A stretch of DNA of 64,000 bases from M3007 sp043764095. Its GTDB lineage: Bacteria; Bacteroidota; Bacteroidia; Chitinophagales; Saprospiraceae. The stretch lies in the NCBI GenBank assembly GCA_043764095.1, contig JAYUKX010000104.1:59231-123230 (forward strand), given 5' to 3'. The position numbers were made by a program, and so were the translations under genes. Below, in pieces: positions 24,995-33,896 of this stretch (positions within the stretch are counted from its first letter, which is position 1; each line of letters begins with the position of its first letter). The notes below the pieces were generated by a model, which saw only the letters and a program-made list of their open reading frames with translations, was not told the origin of the DNA and made no database searches.

Positions 24995-26179
24995 ATGTGC
25001 TCAAAAACGCTATTTACTGGCTTAATACTCTGTTTGGGTGTTCTTTCTGCTGGTTTTTTGACCCAAGAACCAGTAACTGTTGTTACGGAAGCGCAATTGA
25101 CCATCCAATTGCGTTGGACTAAAACAATACCCAACGAAGAATGGAAACATATGCGAAAAGGGTTGATTTGGGGTATGTCGCATTTGGGCGCGCAGTTGCA
25201 AGCGGGTTCATTTGATAGTGCGGTACAAATGATAGAACCCAATGTGTTTTCGCTCAATTTGATGGCATTAGGGTTTCCTGTTTCGGCGCACCAGCCTTTA
25301 GCGGGCATATTAGATTCTTTGAAAAAGACGGACGAATACCAGCGTTTTCGAGGTATTGACCTCGGGCGTTTTATGGTATTGACGGTTCATTCGCCAGCGC
25401 ATTATTATCGTATAACAGGTGCGGAGGAAAACATAAAAACCTTCAAGCGTAAATATAAATTTAAAAAAAATGAACGATCTTTTGCGGTTGTGCATTCGAG
25501 CGTAGCGATCGGGAATCGGCTTATTCGCTATGTGCCGAGTAAAAATCCACTCGAAATGGCTTTTTTAGCAGAAGAAGGCATCGGTGATTTGGAACGAGGC
25601 AATTTTAAAAAGGAAGAGACTGAAGTAATAGCCATTATGCCGAATGGTCAATTTCGCTTTGCGATCTATAACGAAGATGGGCATCTGGTCTCCGCTACTA
25701 GTACAGCCTTGGGTATTGCAGGCAAGCCCGGCAATTGTATGTGGTGCCATGAATCCGCTACCAATATTTTGCGCGAATTCACGCCTGAGGTGAAAGGATA
25801 TGTCACTAAGCAGACTTTTGTCAACGATATGTCTTTGCTGCAAGCCGATATCGAGGCTTGGCGCAATCAATTTAAACTTGACTTGGATTATCGGGGGCTC
25901 AATGACCACAGTACGCATGAATTGTACTACATCAGTTTCATGGAGCCGTCTGCACAGCGTTTGGCGAAAGAGTGGGAAATGCCTATATCGCAAGTTCAAA
26001 CACTTTTAGCGGGTTTACCAACGCATAAAAACAAGGAATTTAATTTTTTGGGCGAATTGTATGATCGAGCAGATGTAGATGCGCGGTCGCCTTTTCCGGT
26101 CACTGTTGTGCCAAGTTCCGTTCGCGAATATGCTGAATATGAACCTGATTTTTTAGGGGTTTTGTTGAAGCGGGACTAA
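24995..26179 (+). CDS. Exported protein with one c-type heme motif, function unknown
   Basis: A 394-aa protein. Residues 1-23 are a signal peptide (MCSKTLFTGLILCLGVLSAG). A single CxxCH (CMWCH) occurs in the middle, after 'GIAGKPGNCMWCHESATNIL'. The rest of the protein has no familiar domain; it begins 'TIQLRWTKTIPNEEWKHMRK' and ends 'YAEYEPDFLGVLLKRD'. Covalent heme attachment is an inference from the motif and export; a second axial ligand is not identifiable. The gene is monocistronic. It could be a lipid-associated or redox periplasmic protein; the sequence does not decide. Confidence 0.65.
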   Translation: MCSKTLFTGLILCLGVLSAGFLTQEPVTVVTEAQLTIQLRWTKTIPNEEWKHMRKGLIWGMSHLGAQLQAGSFDSAVQMIEPNVFSLNLMALGFPVSAHQPLAGILDSLKKTDEYQRFRGIDLGRFMVLTVHSPAHYYRITGAEENIKTFKRKYKFKKNERSFAVVHSSVAIGNRLIRYVPSKNPLEMAFLAEEGIGDLERGNFKKEETEVIAIMPNGQFRFAIYNEDGHLVSATSTALGIAGKPGNCMWCHESATNILREFTPEVKGYVTKQTFVNDMSLLQADIEAWRNQFKLDLDYRGLNDHSTHELYYISFMEPSAQRLAKEWEMPISQVQTLLAGLPTHKNKEFNFLGELYDRADVDARSPFPVTVVPSSVREYAEYEPDFLGVLLKRD

Positions 26180-26218
26180 AAAGTAAGGGGTGAATTTGGG
26201 CTATTTTGGGTCACACTA

Positions 26219-26291
26219 CACAACGATAAATCAAACTATTGAATTGTCTGAAAGAATCAGATCTTCCCCTGTCAATTCCGTCACGTACCGT
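26219..26291. repeat. Dispersed repeat family G, copy 1
   Basis: About 70 bp containing ATTGAATTGTCT and TCTTCCCCT and a TTCCGTCACGTA tail; matches 31926-32000 in the same orientation with some mismatches. Confidence 0.55.
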
Positions 26292-26328
26292 TAGGAGGAG
26301 GGTTTCATAATCCGTGTTTTGATTTTTA

Positions 26329-26365
26329 CCCCCGCTAAACTAGGCTTGCCTTGATTTAGCGGGGG
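26329..26365. terminator. Hairpin between convergent genes
   Basis: Perfect 11-bp arms CCCCCGCTAAA (26329-26339) and TTTAGCGGGGG (26355-26365) with a 15-nt loop. Located between the stops of the heme-motif gene (26179) and the transglutaminase gene (26413); suited to act as a terminator in either direction. Confidence 0.5.
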
Positions 26366-26412
26366 CAGGTATTGATTATACATCAGTTACGTAACTCAAA
26401 ACTCAAAACTAC

Positions 26413-27543
26413 TTACTCTGGTATCTGCCAAAATAGTGCTGGGTTGTTCGTTTTCAAGTTGGTAAATATTGTTCCTGTATTTTCGTTCTTTTGCACACTT
26501 TTGACCGGTTTTTGTTGATATGCGTCTAACGGTAAAAGCGATACATAAGTGACTTGCTTGCCATCTGTCCAAGTTTCAGTGTTGTATTCGCTTCTTAATG
26601 GACATTGAAAACGGTATAAGTTTTTGGCCATGTAATTATACAAATAATCTTCTTTCGTTGTAGATTCTTTATTGTTCCAATTTGCATCAGGGTTTAATAT
26701 TAATGGTCTGTCAGAAACTAGCCGCTCCCTTACTTCTTGAATACTCAGCAATGCTCCTTTTTCATCCATTACATACGCATTATTGGTTGGATCTATCCAT
26801 ATCCATTTTTTCTTTTCTTCTAAATAAACCATATTGATGACATGGCAGTCGTTAAAAATGCTGTCTTTAGGCATACAAGTAACAAATCTTGATTTAATGC
26901 CTAAGGACAAATAGCATTCATTCAGGACTGTCGCCAAACCTCTGCAATTCAAACCCCTAACATCTCTTTTGCATTCTTTAATCATACTCATTGCATTTTT
27001 GACAGCTGGATTATCATGATTGCCATCGTGGGGTATTAGATCATGTATCCAATGCAGCAAATTAATGATTTTTAATGTTTCACTTCCTGTTCCGGCAATT
27101 GAATCCAACTTTAATTCTCTTCTTAAAGCAACAAGATTTGGGTCGTTTTTGTCTTGGTATTCAAATTTTGGAATGGGGTTGTTGTCATTAAAGTTATATT
27201 CTTGGGCTTGCTTCAATCTTTCCAGATAAGTTGGCATATACTTGATTTGTGTAAATGCTTTTATACTGTCATTCAGCAAAACAACAAAGTCAAATGTAGT
27301 AGTTGGATTTATTTTAATTGAGATCGAGTCAAGGTCAGTATAAAATGTTACTTTCTTGCCTAGTGATGTGGTTTCATAAACGTCCGGATTTATTTCAGGT
27401 GAAATAGTCCAGGTATTTTTCTTAAAATTATCGCCATCGCGAATATCTACAGATTTGGAATGTGCTTTTATGGTTTTGATTTGCCCAAAAGCCATAGTAA
27501 AGGTTGCGAAAATAAGTCCCATCAAAAAAAGTTTTTTTTTCAT
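26413..27543 (-). CDS. Exported transglutaminase-like cysteine-protease-fold protein
   Basis: A 376-aa product with signal peptide (residues 1-20, ending AFG-Q). The transglutaminase-like core has the Cys-His-Asp order: 'GLNCRGLATVLNECYLSLGI' (Cys in NCRG), 'DCHVINMVYLEEKKKWIWID' (His in DCHV, Asp in WIWID). Known members are cross-linkers or, more often, cysteine peptidases or inactive scaffolds. Residues 1-150 form a beta-rich N-terminal region with 'EINPDVYETTSLGKKVTFYT'. It stands alone, with a 210-bp AT-rich upstream region; the hairpin at 26329-26365 lies downstream. Confidence 0.85.
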   Translation of the reverse strand: MKKKLFLMGLIFATFTMAFGQIKTIKAHSKSVDIRDGDNFKKNTWTISPEINPDVYETTSLGKKVTFYTDLDSISIKINPTTTFDFVVLLNDSIKAFTQIKYMPTYLERLKQAQEYNFNDNNPIPKFEYQDKNDPNLVALRRELKLDSIAGTGSETLKIINLLHWIHDLIPHDGNHDNPAVKNAMSMIKECKRDVRGLNCRGLATVLNECYLSLGIKSRFVTCMPKDSIFNDCHVINMVYLEEKKKWIWIDPTNNAYVMDEKGALLSIQEVRERLVSDRPLILNPDANWNNKESTTKEDYLYNYMAKNLYRFQCPLRSEYNTETWTDGKQVTYVSLLPLDAYQQKPVKSVQKNENTGTIFTNLKTNNPALFWQIPE

Positions 27544-27753
27544 CTTCTTAATTAATTTAGTTGTGTTATTTGCATAATTAAAGTGTTTTATATGTCTGTG
27601 AAAGCAGCGTTGTTACGACTATATATTCCTCCAAAGTGGGAAATGATAAAAATTTAAACGATACTGTGACACTTTTTATTTTATTTAAAAAATACAATAA
27701 AAACTAATTGTATTTTTTGACTTCGCACTCAAACCAAAATTCTTTACACGTGC

Positions 27754-28056
27754 TTACTTTATGTTGAATAAAATTCTTATTTTAATGTCAATCATCGTTA
27801 TAAATGCCATAAAATATCCGGGTAAAAGTTTGATTTGAATTATGATTTTATTTATTTTATTCACGTTAGTATTTATAACTTCAAAAGACGGTTTGCCAAT
27901 CATAGCAACTATTTTACTATTCTTCATGTTTAATTTCGGCATGAAGGCTTTTGAACTACTACTAAATAGCATAATTATGATTACTAAAAATGAAAGGATG
28001 ATAATAAGTGAACGTATAAAGTTCGCCATTAAAACAATTTTTGCAAACTTTTTCAT
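27754..28056 (-). CDS. Putative small membrane protein next to the TonB receptor gene
   Basis: A 100-aa minus-strand ORF beginning MKKFAKIVLMANFIRSLIII. One or two hydrophobic segments (residues about 9-33 and 77-95) and a basic N-terminus. It begins 57 bp after the TonB receptor stop in the same direction. The opposite strand has an alternative 91-aa ORF (27842-28117), and the DNA is very AT-rich, so the choice of strand is uncertain. No family recognised. Confidence 0.4.
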   Translation of the reverse strand: MKKFAKIVLMANFIRSLIIILSFLVIIIMLFSSSSKAFMPKLNMKNSKIVAMIGKPSFEVINTNVNKINKIIIQIKLLPGYFMAFITMIDIKIRILFNIK

Positions 28057-28113
28057 TTCGTTAAATTTATTCTTGCATAAATATTCTTTTTACCGTTGTT
28101 TGATCGTTGAAAA

Positions 28114-30486
28114 TTAAAACTCTAATTTTAATTGTACTGTTGGGAAACGTCCATTTTGATAAACAGGGTTTTCTACATTGGTGTTTCTATCATACCAATT
28201 CAAAAATACATTCTGATAATTGACTACATTCTGAATGTCCAAAGCCCATTCTAAGGCTACTTTATTTTTAAAATCTTTGCGAACGGTTATTTTAAAATCC
28301 GGTTTAAAATAAAGTTTATTTTGCAATGTATAGGCTTCGTTTTCTTTGTAAATGGCTTCTTTACTTTGGGCAGAAGCTACAAAATCAATGGGTGTAAAGC
28401 GCAATCCACCGGCAACGGTAAATTTGGCATCAAATAAAATAGTGTAATTTTTTTTCATTTTTAACTCATAACCGCCCAAAGCATTTACCACATAATTTCC
28501 GTTAAAGGCTGTATTTCGTTCTATTCCATCACTCCCTTTATATTTAGAGTTAAACAGTGAGGTAGTCATCAAAAAATAATAATTATTGCTAAAAAATTTC
28601 TCCACTGTAAGTTCTACGCCATAATTGTAGCCTGTACCATTATTTATTAAACTATCTCGGTATTGGTTGTAAAATGTTGCACCATAATTCATTACAGAAT
28701 AAGAAGACGACCGACTTTCAACAGGCACATTAGATAGTTGCTGATAATAGGTTTCTAATTTTACCCTAAAATCATTTTTTAAATTCAAATCATAGCCTGC
28801 GATAAGTTGGTTGCTTTGTGTGTAACCCAAATATTTATTGGTTTCTGTGGCCATGATATTGTATTTGTCTTTATAAAAATACATTCCATAAGGTTGCACT
28901 TGGTTGTGTAAACCATAGCCAAAACTCAACGTTTGATTTTCTTTTACTTGATAATTCACTGCAAATCGTGGCTCTGCGCCAAATTTATTATTTAGCGTCA
29001 AGTATTGTAAGTGCAAGCCTGAATTCAGTGTAAGTCGGTCATTGATTTTATATTTCCATTGGCTGTATGCTTGTAGTAAATTAGTGTTTCCACTAAAATC
29101 ATTGTTATAGCCCCAAAATGGTTCTCCTATAATTGGCTTGTATAAAAGCAAACTATCTTTTGTTTTGAAAGTAATATTTTCTATAATTATACCTGTTTGA
29201 ATGCTGTGTTTTGCATTTATTTTTTTATTTACATAACTATTTAAAACAAACTTATATTGGTCGTAACCAAAACCTCCTATTCGCTTCAAATCATTGTTAG
29301 TTTGTACTGTATCTCTTTGGCTTGCATTGCCTTCATAAGTTGTAGCGAGCGTTGTTTTTATAAAAGTATTGTTATTGAAAAAATAAGTATGGCTCAAACC
29401 AACTATACCTGTTTTACTACCAAAACTCACATTTTCGCCTCTGTTTACTGGCGAAAATTGAGTACTATCTCTTTTACTATCTAAAAATGTAGTGCTACTA
29501 ATTCCGCCTAATCCAAAAAATTTAAAAGTGCCTAATTTTTTGGTAATAAAATTAAACTTGAAGGATAAATCTTGGTAATACGGAATAGATGCAAAACCTA
29601 GTTTTACACCCGCATTTGCCAAAATTGACAAAGTAGAATAGCGGTACGCCACCAAATAACTTGCATTATTTTTTTTGCTAAAGGGCCCCTCTACGATGGC
29701 TTCCAAACCCAATGCCCCAATTTGAATGGTTCGCTCGGAGCGATTGTAATTGCCATTTCGCATTTTTATGTCAAAAACACCCGACACAGCATTTCCGTAT
29801 TCGGCAGGAAATGCACCAGTAATAAAATCAGAATTTGAAAGTAATTTGTAATTGATGATGCTGATTGGCCCGCCTGTTGTTCCTTGTCCTGCAAAGTGAT
29901 TTGGATTTGGAACAGGCACACCCTCTATTCGCCAAAGCAAGCCTTGTGGCGAATTTCCACGAACAATAATGTCGTTTCGTTGGTCGCTTGCTCCCGATAC
30001 ACCCGCATAGTTACGAGCCATTCGGGCAGGGTCATTTTGGCTTCCTGCAAAGCGATTGGCTTCAATCAGGCTGAAAGTTCTACCGCTAATGCCAACCATA
30101 TCATTAACCGTTTTGTCTTTTGTATTTCCTGGCCGAACAGTAACAGTTCCTAAACTAATTGCATTTTCTTCAAGTTCAATTTGTAATACAGTTTCTTTTC
30201 CCGCACTCAACTGAATGTCAGAAGCTATTGCGGTTTTATATCCTTGGTAACTTACTTGGATATTTTGTCTGCCAATAGGAATTTTTGACATGTAAAAATT
30301 TCCAAAAGTATCGGTTGAAGTGCCAACAATAGGATTTGAATTGAGCAAAATAATCGTTGCAAAAGGTAAAGGAGATTTACTCTCTTTATCTATCACATTG
30401 CCTCTGATAGTTTGAGTAATGGTTTGGCTAAATGCTGTAAAAGCAACAAAAAGTAAGAAAGTGGTTGTAAATATTCTATGTACCAT
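28114..30486 (-). CDS. TonB-dependent outer-membrane receptor with carboxypeptidase-like N-terminal domain
   Basis: A 790-aa product. Residues 1-20 are a signal peptide. Residues about 26-105 form the carboxypeptidase-regulatory-like domain ('GNVIDKESKSPLPFATIILL', 'GQNIQVSYQGYKTA'-type 'GRQNIQVSYQGYKTAIASDI'). A plug domain follows at about 120-240 ('RNDIIVRGNSPQGLLWRIEG', 'VSGVFDIKMRNG'), then a barrel ending in an aromatic 'PTVQLKLEF'. It is at the size expected for small receptors lacking a SusD partner; there is no susD gene nearby. Substrates could be a siderophore, a metal complex or a peptide. A Crp/Fnr regulator is directly upstream, and its probable binding sites lie in the promoter. 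Confidence 0.93.
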   Translation of the reverse strand: MVHRIFTTTFLLFVAFTAFSQTITQTIRGNVIDKESKSPLPFATIILLNSNPIVGTSTDTFGNFYMSKIPIGRQNIQVSYQGYKTAIASDIQLSAGKETVLQIELEENAISLGTVTVRPGNTKDKTVNDMVGISGRTFSLIEANRFAGSQNDPARMARNYAGVSGASDQRNDIIVRGNSPQGLLWRIEGVPVPNPNHFAGQGTTGGPISIINYKLLSNSDFITGAFPAEYGNAVSGVFDIKMRNGNYNRSERTIQIGALGLEAIVEGPFSKKNNASYLVAYRYSTLSILANAGVKLGFASIPYYQDLSFKFNFITKKLGTFKFFGLGGISSTTFLDSKRDSTQFSPVNRGENVSFGSKTGIVGLSHTYFFNNNTFIKTTLATTYEGNASQRDTVQTNNDLKRIGGFGYDQYKFVLNSYVNKKINAKHSIQTGIIIENITFKTKDSLLLYKPIIGEPFWGYNNDFSGNTNLLQAYSQWKYKINDRLTLNSGLHLQYLTLNNKFGAEPRFAVNYQVKENQTLSFGYGLHNQVQPYGMYFYKDKYNIMATETNKYLGYTQSNQLIAGYDLNLKNDFRVKLETYYQQLSNVPVESRSSSYSVMNYGATFYNQYRDSLINNGTGYNYGVELTVEKFFSNNYYFLMTTSLFNSKYKGSDGIERNTAFNGNYVVNALGGYELKMKKNYTILFDAKFTVAGGLRFTPIDFVASAQSKEAIYKENEAYTLQNKLYFKPDFKITVRKDFKNKVALEWALDIQNVVNYQNVFLNWYDRNTNVENPVYQNGRFPTVQLKLEF

Positions 30487-30546
30487 AATTTTAATAATAT
30501 TTTAAAAATTTATGGCACAAAGGTGAGTACTACAATACGAAATGTA

Positions 30547-30600
30547 ATTGTCATTTGACAAGTTCGCATTGTATGAAGTATTTTCTTGTCATTTGACAAG
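30547..30600. promoter_or_regulatory. Two Crp/Fnr-type operators upstream of the TonB receptor gene
   Basis: Two copies of the palindrome TTGTCATTTGACAA (30548-30561 and 30586-30599), extended by flanking CTTG/CAAG in the second. The spacing is 38 bp centre to centre. Assuming the minus-strand CACCTTTG (30518-30525) is the -7 box, the sites are centred near -43 and -81 from the start point, standard positions for a Crp-family activator. Confidence 0.55.
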
Positions 30601-30614
30601 TCAATGCACTAATT

Positions 30615-31196
30615 TTACCTGCTAGAAATTGTTTTTCTAAGCCTACTCAATGAAGTATCGGTTATGCCGAGATAGGAAGCAATTATTTTTAGTGGTACAT
30701 TTTGGAAAATTTCGGGATGTTGCTCCATAAGTTTTAGATAACGATTTTCGGCATTATCTTTTATCATTCCCAACATTCTTTCTTTTAAATTAGAATAATT
30801 AGTAATGAGCATCATTCGTCCAAATTCTCTAAACTCGGGTATGCTATGAAAATTGGTTTGCACCTCTTCGTAGCTCATTGACCATAGTTTGCACGGAGTT
30901 AAGGTTTGGAAATTTTCAGTAGCAGGTTGTTGTTTAAAAAAACCCATTACATCATTGATGAAAGAAATTGGCGAAAAAATGTTGGTCGTAACTTCATTTC
31001 CTTCGTTGTCCAAAGTAAAAGAACGGATAAATCCGACTTCCAAGATGTATGAGTTTTTGGTCAATTTGTTTTCTATCAAAACCAATTCGTTCATCGGTAA
31101 CTCTAACAACTCAAATTTATCTGCCAAAATTTTTGCCTTTTCTGATGGCATTTGAATGGTCGTTTGAATATAATTTTGTATATTTTCTTTGTTCAT
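30615..31196 (-). CDS. Crp/Fnr-family transcription regulator
   Basis: A 193-aa protein. The N-terminal cNMP-binding-like domain includes 'LTKNSYILEVGFIRSFTLDN' and 'EVTTNIFSPISFINDVMGFF'. The C-terminal HTH is 'VPLKIIASYLGITDTSLSRL' followed by RKTISSR. It lacks the Cys cluster of Fnr, and the cyclic-nucleotide pocket is not obviously conserved (no RE..L/A segment), so the signal is unknown. It is upstream of the TonB receptor gene on the same strand, with 128 bp between that contain two candidate operators. Confidence 0.9.
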   Translation of the reverse strand: MNKENIQNYIQTTIQMPSEKAKILADKFELLELPMNELVLIENKLTKNSYILEVGFIRSFTLDNEGNEVTTNIFSPISFINDVMGFFKQQPATENFQTLTPCKLWSMSYEEVQTNFHSIPEFREFGRMMLITNYSNLKERMLGMIKDNAENRYLKLMEQHPEIFQNVPLKIIASYLGITDTSLSRLRKTISSR

Positions 31197-31234
31197 GTTT
31201 GAATGTTGTATATTTGCTATTCATTTACAATATT

Positions 31235-31369
31235 TTACACATAGTGCATCATTATTACTTTTATTTTCGGATAAGTCTTCACTATGCTCTCTTTTCTATT
31301 TCTTCCTAGTTCATCTGTAACGCTATATACAATTTCGGCAACTGCTTCTCCACAAACATTCTTAATGTT
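31235..31369 (-). pseudogene. Remnant of an HD-domain phosphohydrolase-type gene
   Basis: On the minus strand 44 codons are open to a TAA at 31235-31237: 'NIKNVCGEAVAEIVYSVTDE' followed by LGRNRKESIVKTYPKIK. This segment resembles the middle of the HD-family proteins with a '.GEDVAEIVYAVTDELGRNRKER.' stretch. The upstream frame is stopped by a TAA at 31370-31372 and the protein ends far too early, so it is a fragment. Another in-frame fragment with WAALLLDKKGRPIKQKI lies slightly upstream (about 31430-31495) in a different frame. Confidence 0.5.
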
Positions 31370-31498
31370 TTAAAATGTAACTTGGCCGTTTGTTTTTTGT
31401 CTAATAGCACTGGAAAAAGCACCAAGATTTATCAAATTTTTTGTTTAATAGGTCGTCCTTTTTTATCCAAAAGTAAAGCCGCCCACAATCGCCCCACA

Positions 31499-31699
31499 TC
31501 ATTTCATTTTCTTCATTACTGTCAATTTGCAGAAGAAGTCTCCAGTTTTGGCATTAGGTTCAAGTGCTTTTGCTCTTGGGTCATTGTAACCTTCTGATTG
31601 ATCAAAGAGTTGTTGAATCTCAAATTTTAAGTCATCAACAGATTTATACGAGTGGTATTGAAACTCTTCTTTCCATATATGCTTTGGTAATAATCTCAT
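31499..31699 (-). pseudogene. Small ORF in a patch of gene remnants, 66 aa
   Basis: Encodes MRLLPKHIWKEEFQYHSYKS continuing to a KLTVMKKMK end. It reads as plausible protein and has an ATG, but is flanked on both sides by remnants in the same orientation. It may be a real small gene or a piece of a larger decayed one. No family recognised. Confidence 0.4.
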
Positions 31700-31732
31700 T
31701 GAATTTATTCACTGATGTTGGTGGTTAGGTTT

Positions 31733-31870
31733 TTATTTTTGGTCAATCGGTTTTACTCTATAAGTTCTCATTGCACTTTCAATTTGAAATTGTTCGGTTC
31801 TATCTGGATATAAAAAATAACTCGGTGCTTGGATGGTGTCAACACGAGTTTCGTCAAAATGTCGTTTATA
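31733..31870 (-). pseudogene. Start-less coding remnant, 45 aa
   Basis: Minus-strand frame open from after a TAA at 31871-31873 to the TAA at 31733-31735, reading 'HFDETRVDTIQAPSYFLYPD' and 'RTEQFQIESAMRTYRVKPID'. Amino-acid composition is protein-like but no ATG exists before residue 32. Likely the C-terminal end of a lost gene. No family assigned. Confidence 0.4.
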
Positions 31871-31925
31871 TTATTGTGTCGTCATAGAGTTACCACTTGA
31901 TAATAAACGCGACTTTAAAAAGCAG

Positions 31926-32000
31926 CCACAAAGATAATTCAACCTATTGAATTGTCTAAAATAATAAGATTTTCCCCTACCACTTTCGTCACGTATTGTT
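31926..32000. repeat. Dispersed repeat family G, copy 2
   Basis: Related to 26219-26291 (shared CTATTGAATTGTCT, TTTCCCCT, TTTCGTCACGTA), same orientation. It separates the remnant patch from the next gene. Confidence 0.55.
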
Positions 32001-32008
32001 TCACACCC

Positions 32009-32308
32009 TTATTGTTGTTCATTATTATTTGACTTTCTTTTTTTTACTATCAGGTAAATTGTCGTTGTCACAACCCATGTAATAAAAAAGTCAACGATAA
32101 AATTATTAAAATTCCAACCACAGTTTGGAGCGTCTGAACCCTGTAACCAAAATTGGTAATAATATTTGTACGGGAATCCTAAGTTTGCTACGGGTTTCTG
32201 CGAAAGATCACCAACCGAACTCAACAATGAAGTCATCACAGAAGCGTATGACACAACGCAAAACGCGAGGGCTGAATAAAATGTAGCTATTAATAATTTT
32301 CTGATCAT
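32009..32308 (-). CDS. Small two-helix membrane protein
   Basis: A 99-aa product with two hydrophobic segments: residues about 5-29 ('LLIATFYSALAFCVVSYASV') and 68-88 ('NFIVDFFITWVVTTTIYLIV'), then a basic, Asn/Gln-rich tail (KKRKSNNNEQQ). The central loop 'GFPYKYYYQFWLQGSDAPNC' would be periplasmic. No family recognised; hypothetical proteins of this shape are common next to remnant patches. Confidence 0.55.
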   Translation of the reverse strand: MIRKLLIATFYSALAFCVVSYASVMTSLLSSVGDLSQKPVANLGFPYKYYYQFWLQGSDAPNCGWNFNNFIVDFFITWVVTTTIYLIVKKRKSNNNEQQ

Positions 32309-32380
32309 TTGTAGCGTGATGTCGGTCGTGCTTTCGCTGATGTTAGCAGTACGTAATAACTTTATTCCAACATAAATAAC

Positions 32381-32388
32381 TACTTTTG
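32381..32388 (+). promoter_or_regulatory. -7 box (TACTTTTG) for the UPF0158 gene
   Basis: TACTTTTG matches TAnnTTTG and lies 24 nt upstream of the ATG at 32413. Confidence 0.4.
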
Positions 32389-32412
32389 CGCCTAAATAGT
32401 TTTGTAATCATT

Positions 32413-32835
32413 ATGAACCAACCAGACATAGAAGAAATTATCTTAGAAATAGCACAAATTATTGACAGTGGGGAAATTGTATACCTGCACCATACGACGT
32501 ATGAAATACTTTCCTATCCTGCTCCTGATTCATCCAACGACGAGTACGATTACATAAGACAAGAGGTGTATGATGTAGTGGATATGGATCCCGATAGTTA
32601 TATCAAATTTGAGCCACTCGATTCCAATGAGGGCCACGATATGATGGACGCTTTTGCCGATACCATACAAAATGAGCAGCTCAAGGAATTGATAAAGAGC
32701 GCGTTAAATGGCAAACGCCCCTTCCGTGCTTTTCGGGAAATGATCGCTTCAAAAGATTTGGAAGAGGATTGGTACAAATTTAAAGATGCTTACCTTTCTA
32801 TGATCGTGCGGGATAAAATAACGGATATATCCTAA
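32413..32835 (+). CDS. UPF0158 family protein
   Basis: A 140-aa cytoplasmic protein beginning MNQPDIEEIILEIAQIIDSG. The family signature is clear: 'VYDVVDMDPDSYIKFEPLDS', then 'GHDMMDAFADTIQNEQLKEL' and 'ALNGKRPFRAFREMI'. The function of UPF0158 is unknown. An upstream TTG start at 32386 is in the promoter region and is rejected. The stop overlaps the stop of the convergent nucleotidyltransferase gene by 3 bp. Confidence 0.85.
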   Translation: MNQPDIEEIILEIAQIIDSGEIVYLHHTTYEILSYPAPDSSNDEYDYIRQEVYDVVDMDPDSYIKFEPLDSNEGHDMMDAFADTIQNEQLKELIKSALNGKRPFRAFREMIASKDLEEDWYKFKDAYLSMIVRDKITDIS

Positions 32836-33896
32836 TACCATTTTTCGCGAATTTCCACCAGTAATTGCTCAATTTGAGCGCGATTGGGCAGTTCCGGCAG
32901 CGTACTTGATGCAAATGCAACGTCTATTCGCGCCAATTTTTCTTCTGCCAACGCCATTAAAGCATCGTATTCGTAACCTCCTTTTCGTATTTCCAGCAAT
33001 TGTTCGCGGTTGGGGCGGCGCACCTGTAATACACCGTGCTCCAAAATATCCAATGCTGTTTCCAGCAAACGAATGGTGTGCATCATATTTTTGGCATCGT
33101 AGTTTTTACCATGTGCGATGGTATTTTCATAACGTTCCTCATTGCGGTTGTCCAGCCATTCTTGGTATTCTTTATAGTCGCGGCAGTGCATGGAATAGGC
33201 ATCTTTATTGAAGGATAACAATGCAACTGGTTCTGTACCTTTTGGCACGCTGCTTAGTGCCACTTCATTGGCCGTTTCTTTTCTAATAATGCCCGAAAAG
33301 CCCATTTTTTCAGTAGGATCGTGGAATAAACCATACAAATCGCGCATATTTGAGATCACCACTAAACCACAATCTTCTTGTTGCCAACCCTGTTTTTCCA
33401 GCCACTTTTGTACGGGCATTGCACCTTGTTTTACGGCAATATAACAGAAATCCAGCGGTGTTTTGCGCTCCGGTGGCATAGGTTTATTGATTTTTTTGTT
33501 CAAGCCCCGCGCCTTTTTTACTTGGGCAAAAGCAAATCCGGCAAAAGTTTCTTTGCATTGTTTCGACAGGAAATTTTCCTTCAAAAAAGGTTCAAACAAC
33601 GGATGGCAATACAAGATACAATCGGGTGGAGTAGCCAGCATTTCAAGGATATTGGGGTTGCTTTTGGTCAATAATTCCGCAAAACGCCCTATTTCATAAT
33701 ACACCTGATCGCTTTTTGCGTCGTTCACCTGCGGGGTATAATCCAAGCCATAAAAATCGGATTTGGGCAATATAAATACGCCTTTGATATCGGTATCGGA
33801 ACTGGGCAGGTTGGTGCCATAAGCGCGGCTGCCGCTGATGCACTCGAAGAGGAGGAGTTTTTGGGATTTTAGGTCTTGGATGGTTAAGTGCTGCAT
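32832..33896 (-). CDS. Predicted nucleotidyltransferase (DNA polymerase beta superfamily, COG3541-like)
   Basis: A 354-aa protein. The nucleotidyltransferase motif GS-x10-DxD is 'GSRAYGTNLPSSDTDIKG' at residues about 19-36, with the two catalytic Asp residues, and 'YEIGRFAELLTKSNPNILEM' follows. The C-terminal half is helical ('DAKNMMHTIRLLETALDILE', 'LLEIRKGGYEYDALMALAEE'). Proteins of this family transfer a nucleotide to an unknown acceptor; some are linked to phage or toxin systems, but no such context is visible here. It converges on UPF0158 with overlapping stops. Confidence 0.85.
   Translation of the reverse strand: MQHLTIQDLKSQKLLLFECISGSRAYGTNLPSSDTDIKGVFILPKSDFYGLDYTPQVNDAKSDQVYYEIGRFAELLTKSNPNILEMLATPPDCILYCHPLFEPFLKENFLSKQCKETFAGFAFAQVKKARGLNKKINKPMPPERKTPLDFCYIAVKQGAMPVQKWLEKQGWQQEDCGLVVISNMRDLYGLFHDPTEKMGFSGIIRKETANEVALSSVPKGTEPVALLSFNKDAYSMHCRDYKEYQEWLDNRNEERYENTIAHGKNYDAKNMMHTIRLLETALDILEHGVLQVRRPNREQLLEIRKGGYEYDALMALAEEKLARIDVAFASSTLPELPNRAQIEQLLVEIREKWY

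Noticed and set aside
27842..28117. 91-aa plus-strand membrane-like ORF.
   Set aside because: Overlaps the minus-strand candidate and the 3' end of the TonB receptor; AT-rich DNA gives hydrophobic shadows. The minus-strand ORF has the better start context, though it is itself uncertain.
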